From: Gammaproteobacteria bacterium | GTDB lineage: Bacteria; Pseudomonadota; Gammaproteobacteria; GCA-001735895 | Length of the DNA stretch: 15,478 nt | Reading direction: 5' to 3' | Assembly: GCA_024763185.1 (NCBI GenBank) | Contig: JANTFY010000031.1 | Location: forward strand, 1 to 15,478 | Shown: positions 1-7,164 of the stretch, in pieces | Position numbering within the stretch: the stretch's first letter is position 1 | Layout: every line of letters starts with the position of its first letter | Program-made: the position numbers and the translations under genes | The notes under the pieces: generated by a model | What the model was told of the DNA's origin: nothing | Seen by the model: the letters and a program-made list of their open reading frames with translations, nothing else | The model's database searches: none

Positions 1-50
1 TCTATGATTTGTATCAATTTCTGCCACGATTTGCGCTTTAAATCCTTAAG

Positions 51-90
51 TTGTGCAAGCATGTTATGCTGCATCTATAACATCTATAAT
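51..90 (+). promoter_or_regulatory. Possible promoter of the sensor kinase gene
   Basis: A perfect -10 hexamer TATAAT lies at 85-90, within a tandem repeat of CATCTATAA (72-80 and 81-89). The first repeat copy gives a second, weaker TATAAC at 76-81. The short dyad AGCAT-GTT-ATGCT lies just upstream at 58-70. No good -35 box sits at the ideal distance; TTGTGC at 51-56 is 19 bp from the TATAAC. The kinase start codon follows about 46 bp downstream. This rests on hexamer matching only; a dyad this close to the -10 could be an operator, but that is inference. Confidence 0.35.
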
Positions 91-136
91 CAGGGAAAAA
101 TGCCCTACACTTGCTCGGAAACGGTAACCGTGATCC

Positions 137-3100
137 ATGAAAATAAGAAATAAATTACCACTCAGCATTTTTATCATCGCGTTTTTATTTGCCTTGCTGG
201 GTTTTGTCGAATACCAATACTTCAAGCGGGTGGAAAAATCGTTCCAAATGATGGACCAGCATATCATACCCTCCGTCAACAGCCTGCTGGAAACCATATC
301 AACCGCCCGACGCGCTTCAATTAAGGCCGTGGAATATTCCTTAAGAGGCGAACCCGGGGATCGGGTCAAGGCACTTGAAGCCCTGCAACAACTCGAACAG
401 CATTTCGATCATTATATACAAATCAAGGGCGTGCATAACGACAGCGACTCCGGCACCCCTCTTAGCGAGTTTAAAGACAGGTTTGTAGGCGAGATAAAAA
501 ACTATCTACTCATCTCTGAAGGCCCGGCTTTGAATCAGGTTTTCAGTGAACAGAAAAAGCTGCACCGAGCTCGCAGCCATCTGAACAATTCCATCGACAA
601 CCTCATGCAACAGGATGCGGACATCCCGGAATACCAGCTGTTACTGCTAAAAAGCGAAGCCCGCAAGGTTTCAATCAAATTGCTGGAATATATTTTACGC
701 GGCATCCAGCAAGACCGGCAAAAAGGGCTGGAAGCAATAAACACTTTACTGGAGACCCAGCAAAACCATGTACAGGAAAGCACGTCTCACCCCCAACTAA
801 TGCTTTCGGTTACACAAGCCTTAGATGCCTATATTCAAGCGGCCAGAGACTTTCTCGAACTGATGTCTTCAAGAAAGCACCCACTGGAAGCGATTAACCT
901 CAGCGAAGAAGCGGTGCATCAGTCACGCAAGCAACTGATTCAGACCCTGTACCCAAAAATCGACTTACACTACCAGATGCAGCACACCATTACCCAGAGG
1001 ACGTCATCTCAACTGCAATGGTCGAGCCGGTTACAACTGTATTCTATTCTGCTGATCACGTTCATTGCCGCCGTGACAGGTGTCAGGATGGCGCGTTCCA
1101 TCACCAACCCACTGAGGAGCCTGACCCAGGCCAGTGGACAAATTGCACTGGGCAACCTGAATACCCCGCTACCGTCACCCACAGAGGATGAAGTCGGCGA
1201 ACTGACACAGAGTTTTAAACAAATGGTGGAGGATTTAAAAAATCAACGCATAGAACTGAAACAGGCTGATGAACTGTATCGGGAAGCGCAACAGGTGGCA
1301 CAACTGGGCAACTGGAATCTGGACCTTGGCAGCGGCATTGCCTACTGGTCCGAAGAAGAGTATCGATTGCTGGGTTACCAGCCCGGCGAGGTGGAATCCA
1401 GCGCCGAAAACTTCATGCAGGCCATCCACCCGGATGACCGGGAAAAAGTGCAAAAAGAAATGGAACGGGCGATGAATCCGCATGAACAGGAGCCTTATCA
1501 TATCGAACACCGTGTTAAATACCGTGATGGAGAAATACGCCACGTCGATCAACGCGGCCATGTCGATTTTGACGAAAACGGCAAACCATTGAGAATGTAC
1601 GGCACCACGCTGGATATCACCGAACGCAAGCGCGCCGAACAAGCCATGCAGTTTTCCCACCAGCAACATGAAGAAGCACAAAAGCTGGCCCGGCTTGGAC
1701 ACTGGCAACTGGATTTGACCAGCAACCATTTATTCTGGTCCAGTGAAGTCTTTCGAATATTCGATATCGATCCGAAAAAGTTTGGTGCCTCCTATGAAGC
1801 CTTCCTCGATGCGATACACCCGGAAGACAGAGAACGGGTCAATAGCGCCTATAGCAACTCGCTAAAGGACCATAAACCCTATGAAATTGTCCATCGCCTG
1901 CTGATGAAAGACGGCTCCATCAAACACGTTATCGAAAAATGCGAAACCGAATTTGCCAAGGATGGCAGCCCGCTGATGTCTATCGGCACCATACAGGATA
2001 TCACCGAGCAGGTACTGATCGAGCAAGAATTAGAACAGTATAAACAGCACCTGGAAAAGCTGGTGCAGAAACGCACCGCGGAAATAAAAAACCAGGCCAG
2101 CATTATTGAACAGACCCACGATTCTGTGGTCACCACGGATAGCAAAGATATTATTTTAAGCTGGAATGGCGGTGCAGAACGACTGTTTCAAATCCCTGCC
2201 AGTGCAGCGATCGGGCAACATATCAGCATCATTTACCCGGACAAATACCATAATAGGCTGCGCGAGCAGGTCATTTCCACGCTGCAGAAAAAGCATCGTT
2301 ATGAATCCGAGGTAATGATGAAACGCGGTGATGGCAGTGAATTTCCAGCCCGTCTGTCGCTGTCCATGTTGTTCGATGAAGAGGAAAAAGCAAACGGCAT
2401 GATCAGTTTCTCAGCGGACCTGACCGAGCTCAAACAACACGAGCAGGAACTGGCACAGTTGTCCCGTCAATTACAGAATTCGAATAAAGAACTGGAAGCC
2501 TTCTCCTATTCGGTATCTCACGACCTGCGTTCCCCGCTACGCTCCATCGATGGCTTTAGCCTGGCACTGGTGGAAGACTATGGCGATCAACTGGATGAAA
2601 CGGCACGGGACTACCTGTCACGTGTACGCAAGGCCGCCCAACGCATGGCACAATTGATCGATGACCTGTTGCAGCTGTCGCGTGTGAATCGCCTGGAACT
2701 TCACGAACAAACGGTGGATTTGAAACAACTGGCGCAGGAAACATTCAAGGAGCTACGGGAGCAGGAACCCGAGCGTCAGATTAAACTGAAAACGGGATCG
2801 CATTTACTGGCTCAGGGCGATGAACGACTCCTGAAAATGGTCATCGACAACCTGGTAGGCAATGCCTGGAAATTTACCGCTCAGCAGAAAAAAGCCCAGA
2901 TAACCTTGAAAACGATGGCAGATAACCCGGCGGTGTTTTATATTAAAGACAATGGAGTCGGATTTGATATGCGCCATGCCGGTAAGCTGTTTGGAGTTTT
3001 TCAACGTTTACACCAGGTCAAAGAATTCCCGGGCACGGGGGTTGGACTGGCCACGGTACAACGTATTATTCATCGCCATGGTGGTCAGATCTGGGCAGAG

Positions 3101-3169
3101 GCAGAACCCGGCAAGGGAGCCATTTTCTTTTTTACGCTGGCGCCCAATGCCGGCCTGGAGACCAGATAA
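137..3169 (+). CDS. Membrane sensor histidine kinase, HAMP-PAS-PAS-PAS-HisKA-HATPase
   Basis: This 1010-residue protein should sense a signal and autophosphorylate on histidine. Membrane segments at about 8-25 and 301-318 bracket a helical periplasmic region of roughly 275 residues. That region contains two similar stretches (about 54-94 and 171-211, sharing the pattern SIK..EY.LRG...DR.K.LEA). A HAMP linker follows (319-371). Two PAS_3/PAC-type domains (about 385-500 and 512-627) begin with alike segments (AQLGNW and ARLGHW); a coiled linker leads to a third PAS (about 650-768). The HisKA phosphoacceptor is H795 in SVSHDLRSPLRS. The ATPase domain has the N box (N905, N909), the G1 box DNGVGFD (938-944) and the G2 box GTGVGLA (966-972). 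The kinase core resembles those of phytochrome-like kinases, which pair with Rcp1-type receivers such as the next gene. No GAF/PHY photosensor is visible. There is no receiver domain on the protein itself. The start has a weak ribosome binding site, but it opens directly onto the first membrane helix. The signal is unknown. Confidence 0.93.
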   Translation: MKIRNKLPLSIFIIAFLFALLGFVEYQYFKRVEKSFQMMDQHIIPSVNSLLETISTARRASIKAVEYSLRGEPGDRVKALEALQQLEQHFDHYIQIKGVHNDSDSGTPLSEFKDRFVGEIKNYLLISEGPALNQVFSEQKKLHRARSHLNNSIDNLMQQDADIPEYQLLLLKSEARKVSIKLLEYILRGIQQDRQKGLEAINTLLETQQNHVQESTSHPQLMLSVTQALDAYIQAARDFLELMSSRKHPLEAINLSEEAVHQSRKQLIQTLYPKIDLHYQMQHTITQRTSSQLQWSSRLQLYSILLITFIAAVTGVRMARSITNPLRSLTQASGQIALGNLNTPLPSPTEDEVGELTQSFKQMVEDLKNQRIELKQADELYREAQQVAQLGNWNLDLGSGIAYWSEEEYRLLGYQPGEVESSAENFMQAIHPDDREKVQKEMERAMNPHEQEPYHIEHRVKYRDGEIRHVDQRGHVDFDENGKPLRMYGTTLDITERKRAEQAMQFSHQQHEEAQKLARLGHWQLDLTSNHLFWSSEVFRIFDIDPKKFGASYEAFLDAIHPEDRERVNSAYSNSLKDHKPYEIVHRLLMKDGSIKHVIEKCETEFAKDGSPLMSIGTIQDITEQVLIEQELEQYKQHLEKLVQKRTAEIKNQASIIEQTHDSVVTTDSKDIILSWNGGAERLFQIPASAAIGQHISIIYPDKYHNRLREQVISTLQKKHRYESEVMMKRGDGSEFPARLSLSMLFDEEEKANGMISFSADLTELKQHEQELAQLSRQLQNSNKELEAFSYSVSHDLRSPLRSIDGFSLALVEDYGDQLDETARDYLSRVRKAAQRMAQLIDDLLQLSRVNRLELHEQTVDLKQLAQETFKELREQEPERQIKLKTGSHLLAQGDERLLKMVIDNLVGNAWKFTAQQKKAQITLKTMADNPAVFYIKDNGVGFDMRHAGKLFGVFQRLHQVKEFPGTGVGLATVQRIIHRHGGQIWAEAEPGKGAIFFFTLAPNAGLETR

Positions 3170-3172
3170 TTC

Positions 3173-3240
3173 CGCCAGTTCCTTTATATAAGTCGTATTT
3201 GCATGCGGGAAAAATCCGTTGATAATACAAAGAACTGGCG
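3173..3240 (+). repeat. Inverted repeat with 9-bp perfect arms after the kinase gene
   Basis: CGCCAGTTC at 3173-3181 is matched by GAACTGGCG at 3232-3240, leaving a 50-bp loop. It begins a few bases after the kinase stop codon. It may fold in the 3' end of the kinase mRNA or bind a dimeric protein; the sequence does not tell which. Confidence 0.5.
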
Positions 3241-3242
3241 AG

Positions 3243-3301
3243 GTTCAGCTTAAAGTAGGGCTGTAACCACAGAAAAATGCACCGGTAAATCAGAGCTGAA
3301 C
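3243..3301 (+). repeat. Second inverted repeat with 8-bp arms
   Basis: GTTCAGCT at 3243-3250 is complementary to AGCTGAAC at 3294-3301, with a 43-bp loop. It starts directly after the first inverted repeat and ends just before the terminator-like hairpin, so the intergenic region consists of consecutive potential stem-loops. Confidence 0.45.
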
Positions 3302-3304
3302 GCG

Positions 3305-3329
3305 GGCCGCGCAATGCGCTGCCTTTTTT
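3305..3329 (+). terminator. Rho-independent terminator-like hairpin between kinase and receiver genes
   Basis: The stem pairs GGC with GCC and GCGC with GCGC around an AAT loop, with one C/T mismatch (3305-3323). Six T residues follow at once (3324-3329). This is a standard intrinsic terminator layout. It would end kinase transcription or attenuate read-through into the receiver genes, which then need their own promoter or partial read-through. Confidence 0.6.
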
Positions 3330-3366
3330 GGTGCCAATAGCGCACCCTATCTATGGAGAAGTTACG

Positions 3367-3810
3367 ATGCAGAATAAAGTAGTACTGCTAGTAGAAGATA
3401 ACCCTGATGACGAAGCGCTAACCCTGAGGGCCCTGCGCAAACACAACCTGGCCAATGATATTGTCGTTGCGCGTGATGGACAGGAAGCACTGGACTTCCT
3501 GTTTGCAGAAGGCGATTACAGCGAGCGTGACAAAAGCATTTTACCCCAGGTCATACTGCTTGACCTGAAATTGCCCAAGGTGGATGGCTTGCAGGTGCTG
3601 GAGCGTCTGCGCGCCGCCGAACATACCCGTCATGTTCCGGTGGTGGTGCTGACCTCTTCCAACCAGGAGCAGGACATGATTCGCAGTTATGACCTGGGCG
3701 CGAACAGTTATGTAAGAAAACCGGTAGATTTTGAACAGTTCCTGGAGGCCGCACGCCAACTGGGTCTCTACTGGCTGGTTTTAAACGATGTACCCTATGG
3801 AAGAGAATGA
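3367..3810 (+). CDS. Single-domain response regulator, Rcp1-like
   Basis: A 147-residue stand-alone receiver domain with no output domain. The phosphorylation site is D66 (ILLDLKLP), the acidic pair is E10/D11, the switch threonine is T96 and the conserved lysine is K118 (RKPVDF). The C-terminal stretch QLGLYWLVLND is typical of Rcp1-type receivers that partner phytochrome-like histidine kinases, which fits the kinase upstream. The ATG at 3367 is chosen because GGAG precedes it (about 3355) and the protein then begins at the first receiver strand; the reading frame is open further upstream. Its 3' end overlaps the next gene by 23 bp, suggesting translational coupling. It probably works by protein contact or as a phosphate relay or sink (inference). 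Confidence 0.92.
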   Translation: MQNKVVLLVEDNPDDEALTLRALRKHNLANDIVVARDGQEALDFLFAEGDYSERDKSILPQVILLDLKLPKVDGLQVLERLRAAEHTRHVPVVVLTSSNQEQDMIRSYDLGANSYVRKPVDFEQFLEAARQLGLYWLVLNDVPYGRE

Positions 3811-5515
3811 TTTAACCCTTATCAACGTACTGATTGCGGAAGATTCGGAAGACGATGCGCTGCTGATCGAACGGGAACTGCGTAAAGGCGGCTACCGGCC
3901 CAACATGCTGCGCGTGGATTCCGCAGCCGAGATGCAGGAGGCTTTAGACAGCCAATCCTGGGATCTTATTATCACCGATCACAACATGCCCAGCTTCGAC
4001 TCGCACGATGCACTGACACTCAGTCGTCAGCATGACCGCAATACGCCTTTCATACTGGTTTCCGGCAGCATCGGTGAAGAGATTGCCGTCGATGCCATGA
4101 AATCGGGGGCGCATGACTATGTCATGAAAAACAACCTGACCCGCCTGCTGCCCGCCATTGAACGCGAATTACGCGAGGCGGAAAACAGACGCGCACACCA
4201 GGAAGCCGAGGCCACTATTCGCCACATGGCTTACCATGACAGCCTGACTGATCTCATCAATCGCGCGGAATTTGAACGTCGACTGGAACAAACGGTTGAA
4301 TCAGCCGCCCAGCAAGGCCATCCACATGCCCTGCTCTACCTGGACCTGGACCAGTTCAAACTGGTTAACGACAGTTGTGGACACATGGCTGGCGATGAGT
4401 TGTTGCGACGTATCACCCGCCGCCTGCAAAACGGGGTGCGTGAGAGTGACACACTGGCGCGACTGGGTGGCGATGAATTTGGTGTTTTACTGAACAACTG
4501 TCCTCTGCAGCGTGCAGAAGAAATTGCCCAGACCCTGCTGAAAAGCATTCAGGATTATATGTTCATCTGGTCCGATAACAGCTTTAAGATCGGTGCCAGT
4601 ATCGGACTGGTTCAGGTCAGTGGCGACATTCATGCGACCGAGCTGCTGAGCCTTGCGGATATGGCCTGTTATGCCGCCAAGGACCAGGGTAGAAACCGGA
4701 TTCATATTTATAACGAATCCGACAAGACCGTGACCCAACGCAAAGGTGAAATGCAGTGGTTGCAACGCCTGCAGGAAGGCATGGCCAATCATGGCCTGGT
4801 GCTTTATCGGCAGCACATAAAAGCATTACAGGGCAATACCTCGCACAGCGAACTGTTGCTGCGCCTGCTGGACGATGACGGCTCGCTGATCTTGCCCGAC
4901 CGTTTTATCCCGGCCGCAGAGCGCTACAACATGATGCCCGCCGTCGATCTGTGGGTCATTCAGCATGCCTGCGAACAACTGCAACAGATGAATATGCCTG
5001 CCAGAGCTGCAACAGCGCATGAGACGGTGTTTATCAATCTGTCGGCGACGTCACTCAGTGAGAACCACCTGTCCGGTTACATCCAGGATCAGCTGCATTC
5101 GCACGGCATACCTCCCGAATCGATCGGTTTCGAAATCACTGAAACAGCAGCCATCACCGACTTTGATAATGCCTTGAACCTGATAGCCGCGCTTCGTGCT
5201 CTCGGCTGCAAGGTCGCCCTGGACGATTTTGGCACCGGCATGAGTTCCTTTTCTTACCTGAAATCTTTGAACGTGGATTACGTCAAGATCGACGGCAGCT
5301 TCGTCAAAAATATGCTGGACAATGAAATGGATGGTGCCATCGTAGAAGCCGTCAATAAAATAGGTCACATCGCCGGCATGCAAACCATCGCCGAGTTTGT
5401 CGAAAACGACACCATCCTGAAACGCCTCACCGAACTGGGTGTCGATTATGCCCAGGGCTGGGCGGTAGCCCACCCGCAACCTTTCACCCTGCAAAAATCG
5501 GCAACAGCCCAATAA
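3788..5515 (+). CDS. Response regulator with GGDEF and EAL domains (c-di-GMP turnover)
   Basis: A 575-residue cytoplasmic protein. The receiver (about 12-125) has acidic pair E18/D19, phosphorylation site D64, switch S92 and K114. The GGDEF domain (about 145-310) keeps an intact GGDEF at 227-231 and an RxxD inhibitory site at 218-221, so it should make c-di-GMP under product control. The EAL domain (about 325-570) reads ELL rather than EAL at 355-357. It retains the residues known to bind metal and substrate in this family: E355, N417, E449, D479/D480 in DDFGTG, K500, E536 and Q556. Phosphodiesterase activity is therefore also plausible. The start overlaps the preceding receiver gene; the ATG at 3797 is an alternative, and neither has a strong ribosome binding site. 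Which activity dominates, and whether phosphorylation switches it, cannot be read from sequence. Confidence 0.93.
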   Translation: MYPMEENDLTLINVLIAEDSEDDALLIERELRKGGYRPNMLRVDSAAEMQEALDSQSWDLIITDHNMPSFDSHDALTLSRQHDRNTPFILVSGSIGEEIAVDAMKSGAHDYVMKNNLTRLLPAIERELREAENRRAHQEAEATIRHMAYHDSLTDLINRAEFERRLEQTVESAAQQGHPHALLYLDLDQFKLVNDSCGHMAGDELLRRITRRLQNGVRESDTLARLGGDEFGVLLNNCPLQRAEEIAQTLLKSIQDYMFIWSDNSFKIGASIGLVQVSGDIHATELLSLADMACYAAKDQGRNRIHIYNESDKTVTQRKGEMQWLQRLQEGMANHGLVLYRQHIKALQGNTSHSELLLRLLDDDGSLILPDRFIPAAERYNMMPAVDLWVIQHACEQLQQMNMPARAATAHETVFINLSATSLSENHLSGYIQDQLHSHGIPPESIGFEITETAAITDFDNALNLIAALRALGCKVALDDFGTGMSSFSYLKSLNVDYVKIDGSFVKNMLDNEMDGAIVEAVNKIGHIAGMQTIAEFVENDTILKRLTELGVDYAQGWAVAHPQPFTLQKSATAQ

Positions 5516-5575
5516 CCCATTCACCAACGGATTATTGATTTAATGGCTTTGCTGGAAAATCATGTTATTAACCCT

Positions 5576-5706
5576 GTCATTGCAAGCGCAGTGCGAGAAC
5601 CTTTGGACGTTCAACACTGCAAAACCGCATATAGATAGATTCCATCGCCAGGTTCGCAAACGGTGCGTCCATGAACCATTCCTGCCACGCTTTCGCTCGC
5701 AATGAC
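5576..5706. repeat. MITE-like interspersed repeat with terminal inverted repeats
   Basis: The left end GTCATTGCAAGCG and the right end, read in reverse complement as GTCATTGCGAGCG, match at 12 of 13 positions. They enclose about 131 bp without a gene. An inner GGTTC...GAACC dyad lies at about 5651-5677. Ends of the GTCATTGCGAGCG kind are common in interspersed non-coding repeats of proteobacteria. No clear target-site duplication is visible. It sits between two convergent genes, where the folded RNA could help end transcription from both sides. No second full copy is present in the window. Confidence 0.55.
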
Positions 5707-5744
5707 CTGTTACCTGATTTTCCTATAGAGCCATTTTGATTTAT

Positions 5745-6695
5745 TCAAAAGCTATCCTGCTCAACCTGCAGATACATTTCAGACACTACAGCACCCATCC
5801 CGGAAAAATCATACCACTGTTCATACCCGGCTAATTCAACTTTTAGCTGTTGAGTAATTACATAGTCCTGCAGGTCTTCCTGGTAGGAACGCTCTACCCC
5901 GGAATAAACTGCCTGTAAAAACTGCAGGCCACGTCGCGGTAATTCCTGACCCTGGGGAAACCCCTGGCCCGGAATATAGAGTTCCATATCCAGATTAATG
6001 GCATATTTCGTAGCTGCTATCTGCCCCCTGAAATCTGCATCCTGCGGAACACCTTGCGATGGTACTTCCGGTTCAACCACCAGGCCGCCCAGAATCAGTA
6101 TTTTATCCTTAACCACTTCGAGCAAAAGATCATGGTTGGTATGTGCATGCCCGGGGTGATGGATCTTGATATCGATACCATTAATATTCAAAAGCTCACC
6201 ATCGCTTAAAGCCTGCTCAGGTGCCGCCATGATAGTTCTGTCCCCTTTAAAATTTCCGGTAATGGCTTCCACCCAGAACAATCCTTCACCGTCCTTGATT
6301 CTATCGATCATTATTTGATGTGCGTAAATAACCGCACCAGGGTAAGCCTGTTTAATCGCATCATTGGCCAGCCAGTACAATCCGTGAATATGCGTATTGA
6401 TAATGGCAATAACCGGTTTGTCGGTAATTGATCGAAGCCTGTTCACTACCAGTCGACCCACCTGTTGGCTGCTACCGGGGTCGACCAGAACGACACCGTT
6501 CTCCCCAATTATGGCCACCGGGTTGGTCACCGGATGGACAAGCTGTTTTGCCGGACAGGACTCGGAATCTGACCCGTTAATGACATAAACACTATCGCTG
6601 AGCGGCTCAAATTTGCAATAAATATCAATGGCCTCGAGCGATGTCGAGACCATTGATAAAAGTATTACGACACTGCTAAGTATTGTTGACTTCAT
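5745..6695 (-). CDS. Exported metallo-beta-lactamase-fold protein with degenerate active site
   Basis: A 316-residue protein with a signal peptide (about 1-22, ending SLEA, no lipobox cysteine), so probably periplasmic. The MBL fold is recognisable: VDPG (71-74) for strand 4, NTHIHG (100-105), GHAHTNHD (182-189) and PGQG (242-245). Several metal ligands are replaced. HxHxDH reads HIHGLY (D and H lost), the usual GD before the bridging aspartate is GG (203-204), and PGHG is PGQG. H102, H104 and H185 remain. A dinuclear zinc hydrolase is therefore unlikely; it may bind one metal or a ligand, or be a pseudoenzyme. The frame is open 27 codons further upstream, but the ATG at 6695 gives a proper signal peptide and avoids overlapping the preceding gene. 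It is last in the operon, 10 bp after the GFA-family gene. Confidence 0.85.
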   Translation of the reverse strand: MKSTILSSVVILLSMVSTSLEAIDIYCKFEPLSDSVYVINGSDSESCPAKQLVHPVTNPVAIIGENGVVLVDPGSSQQVGRLVVNRLRSITDKPVIAIINTHIHGLYWLANDAIKQAYPGAVIYAHQIMIDRIKDGEGLFWVEAITGNFKGDRTIMAAPEQALSDGELLNINGIDIKIHHPGHAHTNHDLLLEVVKDKILILGGLVVEPEVPSQGVPQDADFRGQIAATKYAINLDMELYIPGQGFPQGQELPRRGLQFLQAVYSGVERSYQEDLQDYVITQQLKVELAGYEQWYDFSGMGAVVSEMYLQVEQDSF

Positions 6696-6705
6696 CTGCA
6701 ATGTC

Positions 6706-7164
6706 TCAGACTTCGGCCACTTCAATACCTGATCCACCCGCTTCAGCGGGCAAGTCCTTAAACTTGGGCAGGCCATCTTTGACAGGAAATACCGTCTCCT
6801 GGTAGTTCACATGAAACCCGGGCTTGAAGTTCAATCCACGAATTACTACCGCAGGTACATCGACCAGCCCCATGGCCGGATGATCGGTAAACACATGACC
6901 GCCACATTTATTGCACCATTGTCGAATACTGACCACATCATTTTCATCCGATAGCGGGTTGCCGCTATACGATGTCAGGTGTTCCTGCCCCTGGGTAACC
7001 TTCAAGTTATCAGGATGCCACAGGGTAAATGCGCTGACCGGCCCAGCCGACCATTGCCGGCAGGAATCACAGTGGCAATAGGCCATGGCTTCCGGCCCGG
7101 TTGTTAACGTGAAGCGCACAGCGCCACAAAAACAGCGGCCTTCATATTGATTATTTTGTTGCAT
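6706..7164 (-). CDS. GFA/CENP-V-family zinc-binding protein
   Basis: A 152-residue cytoplasmic protein of the GFA (glutathione-dependent formaldehyde-activating) family. The cysteine pattern is complete: CFCG (C11, C13), CHCDSC (C30, C32, C35) and CNKC (C84, C87), which hold structural and active-site zinc in characterised members. One founding member was reported to promote S-hydroxymethylglutathione formation. Most members have no proven reaction, so the substrate is unknown. The ATG at 7164 is preceded by a strong GAGGAG (7173-7178, 8-bp spacing), which argues against a start 22 codons earlier. It overlaps the nitrilase stop by 14 bp, a sign of translational coupling. It may act on an aldehyde or thiol adduct in the nitrilase pathway (inference). 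Confidence 0.88.
   Translation of the reverse strand: MQQNNQYEGRCFCGAVRFTLTTGPEAMAYCHCDSCRQWSAGPVSAFTLWHPDNLKVTQGQEHLTSYSGNPLSDENDVVSIRQWCNKCGGHVFTDHPAMGLVDVPAVVIRGLNFKPGFHVNYQETVFPVKDGLPKFKDLPAEAGGSGIEVAEV

Noticed and set aside
1235..1729. 164-codon minus-strand open frame inside the kinase gene
   Set aside because: It mirrors the PAS-encoding region and shows only low-complexity hydrophobic residues from antisense codons.
3170..3366. c-di-GMP riboswitch before the receiver genes
   Set aside because: Stem-loops are present, but I cannot find the conserved GEMM core sequences.
5051..5527. 158-codon minus-strand open frame inside the EAL-encoding region
   Set aside because: Complete overlap with conserved EAL motifs on the plus strand makes a second gene very unlikely.
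6696..6776. Longer N terminus for the MBL-fold protein
   Set aside because: The extra 27 residues overlap the GFA-family gene and hide the signal peptide that begins at the ATG at 6695.
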